The notes below the pieces were generated by a model, which was not told the DNA's origin, did no database searches, and saw only the letters and a program-made list of their open reading frames with translations. From positions 2,555 to 66,554 of the forward strand of contig CAJJDP010000147.1 of assembly GCA_905182995.1 (NCBI GenBank): a stretch of 64,000 bases of DNA, in the 5' to 3' direction. The position numbers and the translations under genes were made by a program. Positions 60,533-64,000 of this stretch are shown here, one piece after another. Each line of letters opens with the position of its first letter. Position 1 is the stretch's first letter. The stretch comes from Paramecium octaurelia. Lineage: Eukaryota > Ciliophora > Oligohymenophorea > Peniculida > Parameciidae.

Positions 60533-62377
60533 ATGAATAACAATAAATTGAATCTCTTAGAGGTTCTAAGAAAGAAACGATTAGAATAACAAATTGAGTA
60601 GGTTCCAAAAACTCCTCCGATATTGAAATAAAAATCTAAGGAGGATATTCGAAAATATTTGCTTTAGAATCCAAAAACTAATCTGATCAGTCTCTTCAAA
60701 AAAAAGAGGGAAGATGACAATACACCTTGTACTCGTCAGAAACTACTTAAATTTTATGACAGTCAAGGCAGGAGTTCGATTCTGTCTCCGATTTGTGCCG
60801 CCAATCATATACAATAAAAAAGTGTATCAGATGAGAGTACCAATGCTCTATAGGTATTACGTCGATCATAAAACCAATAGATTACGATTCCAAAGAGGAT
60901 GTCTCTTGTATCTCCTAGATTACAGCATTTAAATTCATAGACATCAATATTAGAATCACCAAATGAAATTGAAAGTTTCATTGTGGGTGGATCCAATGCT
61001 TCTAAATTAGACTTGGATGAACATTTCTTAAGGATTGAGAATGTGGATAATCCAAGAATCATGCGATCGCAATCATAATGTTAAGACGAAGCTTAGATGG
61101 CAATAATACCAAACACTCTAAGTGTTCCAATGGGCAAGGGACCAAGGAGATTGCAATCGTTTTCAGTAGGTGATCCATTTAGGAATGTAATAAATGCAGC
61201 AGAGCAGAGGAGGTCTATAAGATTAATGAGAGGATTAAGTGGGATACATCAACCAAAGGAAACTTAGATCTTGGAGAGATCTCGGGATGAAGCAGGGAGG
61301 AAGAAAATGAATAACTTTGTAATCTTGCATGAATTGGGAAGAGGGGCTTTTGGAAAGGTGCGTTTAGTTTACAATGAAATAGATTAATCATATTACGCAA
61401 TGAAGATAGCTGATAAAAACAAATTGAAACGGAAGTTACTAACAAAAGAGACTTCAGCATATTCATTATTAGAATAGGAAGTGGCAATATTGAAGAAAGT
61501 GGATCATTAAAATGTAGTTAGATTAGTAGAGGTAATAGATGATCCAGAAGAGAGGAAGTTATACCTGATAATGGAACACGTGAAGAAGGGATCGATCAAT
61601 TCAAAACAGTATTGGAAATCTGAAGGGGTGAATATTGATTGGGATGAAGGAGAAAAACCACCGAAAATCACTTGCGAAAAGATAAGGAAGTATCTGAGAC
61701 ATTTCCTACTTGGATTAGACTATTGTATTAATATTCAATTATCCATTAAGTGCACAACTTTGCCAGAATTGTACATAGAGATATTAAGCCAGATAATTTG
61801 TTGATTGATGAGTTTGATAACTTAAAGATTGCAGATTTTGGTGTTGCCTAGATGTATGACAGTTCATCTGCTGATTTGATCCAAGGAGATGTTGGAACCA
61901 AAGCCTTCTTGCCTCCAGAAGCATTCAAGACTTCCTAAGTTAAGGGGAAACCAGCAGATATCTGGGCTGCTGGTATCACATTCTTTCTTCTCACTTAGGG
62001 AGAACATCCTTTCCCAGCCAAAAATGTGTAATAACTCAAAGAGGCTGTTTCTAATAATGAAATTAGATTCTCGAAAGACACTGATCCCGATTTGGCTGAT
62101 TTCCTGAGTTGTTGTCTCAAGAAGGATGCAAGGTAGCGTCACACACTTGAGTAACTTATGGTACATTTAGTTATCTATTTAGGATCATCCATTTATTACA
62201 ATGAATGGGGAAGAACCATTGATTGAACAAGAGTTTTCAGATGAGAATTTCTTCATTTCTGAAAATGAAATAAGTAAGGCACTCTCCAAAGTCACTATAA
62301 GAGCTACTGTAAGAGTTTTTGCGAAACTTAAACAGAAGCTTAATCAGTCTAGATAGAGGATAAAGAAATAGTAATGA
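60533..62377 (+). CDS. CaMKK/LKB1-like Ser/Thr protein kinase
   Basis: 598 residues after two introns (26 nt near 61714, 22 nt near 62161). The N-terminal 240 residues are Ser/Gln/Arg-rich and disordered. The kinase domain starts at [20 protein letters not shown], with AMKIADKNK (VAIK), a 20-residue insert after the alpha-C region ([18 protein letters not shown], as in CaMKK-type RP-inserts), [25 protein letters not shown], and [11 protein letters not shown] for the APE region. The activation loop is short. CaMKK-like kinases phosphorylate AMPK/CaMK-type kinases; the substrate here is unknown. Confidence 0.85.
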
Positions 62378-62519
62378 ATATATAAACAACATACTAATAT
62401 ATTATGTATTTTAGTTATATCATCTGAAATTATTACATATCACAAAATCTAATGTAAAAAATCAGTTAAATTATCTTCATTTGTTCAATTTCATTTGGTA
62501 TTTTTTTATTAATTAATTT

Positions 62520-64000
62520 ATGTCTTACTAGCAACAACGCATTTAGAACATTTAAGAATATAAGTACACCTCTGAAACTAAGACTGTGCGTTCTAACACT
62601 CCGTAAACACGTGAAACTAGATATCAAATACATGAAACTTCGATTGATAATATCAGATCCACTCCTGAGAGTAGGTAGTAAAAATTGAGTCCACAGATCT
62701 GTCAATTTTTAATGGCTTGCGAAATCGAGAGATTGGGATCAGAAAATGAAAAATTGCGTTTCAGAATTAAAGAGATGCAAGATAATACCTAGGATAGACA
62801 TCATTTGGAATAATAAATAATAGATCTGACTAATAAATTGAATGAGATGATCAACGTCGTAGAGACTCACAAAATTGAGAAATCTGAACTCATCATCCAA
62901 ATCACCACGTTGTAGGAGGAAATTCAAGAGCAAAAGGAACTTTAGACCAATTATTATGAGAGTAGAGTTGTCAACCTCTCTAATCAAATTGATAATCTCA
63001 CCTTACAATTAAGGGAATTTGAGACTATTAAATTGGATGAAATGCAAGTTCTGAGGAATCAATTGGAATCTGAAATGAAAACTGAAATTGTAATCCAATA
63101 ATATTTATATCTCATAGGAAAAGGCACTGCAAACTCAGGAACTCAATTCTTCATATTAGAGAGAATTCCTAGAGGGAGAATTGAAAAAGTGGAAGGATTT
63201 ATGCAACTAAAAATAGAAGGAGAATGATGATCTGAAGAATGTTATCCTCCAGAAGGAAATAAATAAGTAAAGGGAATTAGAGAATCAATTGCTATCCTAC
63301 AAAAATGAGACAGAGAGAGTGAATAAGTTATTAGTATCAAAGTCAGAAGAAACAGAGAGTTGGAAATAAAAGTATCTCAAATTATAGTTGATGAACGATG
63401 ATTATAAACGAATCCAATAGGAGAATCAGTAATTGAATGATACCATACTTGCCTTGGAGGGCTAATTGAAATAAAGATAAGAATAATTGAATTAAGTGAA
63501 GACCTAAGTAGAAAATGCGAATAATTGTATTTACTAAATTCATAATAGAGTTTCTTACTGAAAAGAGCAAAGTGAATCAACTCTTAACTGATTTGCAGGA
63601 CGTTCAAAAGAAGAAATCTGAATTGGAAGGCAGGTATCAGAATCTTCTGCTTGAAGTGGACAAATTGAATTAGTTGATCAAGTAGAAGGAATAAATTACA
63701 ATTACTCAAACTACAAAGTATTATCTTACAGTATTATGCAAGAATTGAAGAATTCCAAAGCACAGTTGTGTAATATCGAAATACAATAGAAGACAAATCA
63801 TAGGAAGTTGAAAATCTTAGGAGATTGCTCACTAAATTGCAATAACAAATTATCTAGTTGGAGGACCAAGTAGAATAGTTAAAGAAATTCTAAGAAAATG
63901 TAATTGAGTTTATTGAAATATTTAGTGTCGAGTGCTCTCTGCTGAGATCGATAGACTAAATGATGAAATTAAGGTGTAAGACGATGAATTGAGACAATGG
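62520..64000 (+). CDS. Coiled-coil protein, partial (runs off window)
   Basis: From ATG 62520 the frame, with introns of 28 nt (near 63091), 22 nt (63523), 25 nt (63718) and 26 nt (63900), is open to the window end. N-terminal 55 residues carry STP/NTP-R motifs (TKTVRSNTPQTRETR; IRSTPESRQQKLSP), then ACEIERLGSENEKLRFRIKE begins a long coiled coil. Ser/Thr-Pro-Arg heads with coiled coils occur in SF-assemblin-like and basal-body fibre proteins of ciliates. The C-terminus is not in the window. Confidence 0.7.

Noticed and set aside
60714-61062. Plus and minus frames inside the CaMKK-like N-terminus
   Set aside because: The kinase frame is continuous in ciliate code; these are shadows.
1-64000. 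Retroviral, LTR or Polinton-like elements
   Set aside because: No reverse transcriptase, integrase, capsid or terminal-repeat signature was seen.
1-64000. tRNA, rRNA or CRISPR array
   Set aside because: No cloverleaf-like or rRNA-like conserved stretch and no regularly spaced repeats were found by eye; a covariance-model search would settle short RNAs.

Overview
The window is AT-rich, eukaryotic and gene-dense, and it reads coherently only in the ciliate code in which TAA and TAG encode glutamine and TGA is the only stop. Many genes are interrupted by 20-31 nt introns with GTA...TAG ends. When these introns are removed, most gene models become exact multiples of three, which supports them strongly. 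Together these features point to a Paramecium macronuclear chromosome. I saw no bacterial signals, rRNA, tRNA, CRISPR array, retroelement or telomere repeat.

Layout. 1-14.3 kb is mostly decayed: a large NACHT/pentapeptide/WD40 gene with several reading-frame breaks (1054-7308), a broken vWA-domain gene (9941-11543), and scattered remnants of secreted or cysteine-rich proteins. 14.6-25 kb is a run of compact, largely intact genes: a DHHC palmitoyltransferase, two MFS-type transporters, EF-hand proteins, an OB-fold nucleic-acid-binding protein with an Arg-Asp-Asn repeat tail, and a tail-anchored E2 enzyme (UBE2J type). 25-33 kb carries a TMEM135-like protein, a KDM6/UTX-like JmjC protein that has lost its iron ligands, calcineurin A, mitochondrial ATP synthase OSCP back to back with a FASTK-like protein, and a TFIIS-like protein without a zinc ribbon. 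33-46 kb carries a long coiled-coil protein, a guanylate-binding-protein GTPase, a Yip4/YIPF6 homologue, a CK1-like kinase, a polyglutamine protein, an ARL8-type GTPase and further coiled-coil proteins. 46-52 kb carries a calpain-like protein without a recognisable catalytic triad, a multi-pass membrane RING protein, another coiled-coil protein and ribosomal protein eL34. 52.0-59.7 kb is one giant gene: the ciliate guanylyl cyclase with an N-terminal P4-ATPase-like half. 60.5-64 kb has a CaMKK-like kinase and a coiled-coil protein that runs off the window.

Themes. Calcium and second-messenger signalling is prominent (calcineurin A, EF-hand proteins, guanylyl cyclase, CaMKK-like kinase), as are membrane traffic and lysosome or ER functions (ARL8, Yip4, DHHC, UBE2J, membrane RING) and mitochondria (OSCP, FASTK-like). 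Neighbours do not form operons; most intergenic gaps are short (about 10-380 bp). Several proteins keep an enzyme fold while losing the catalytic residues (JmjC, calpain, the ATPase half of the cyclase). These are the most interesting leads.
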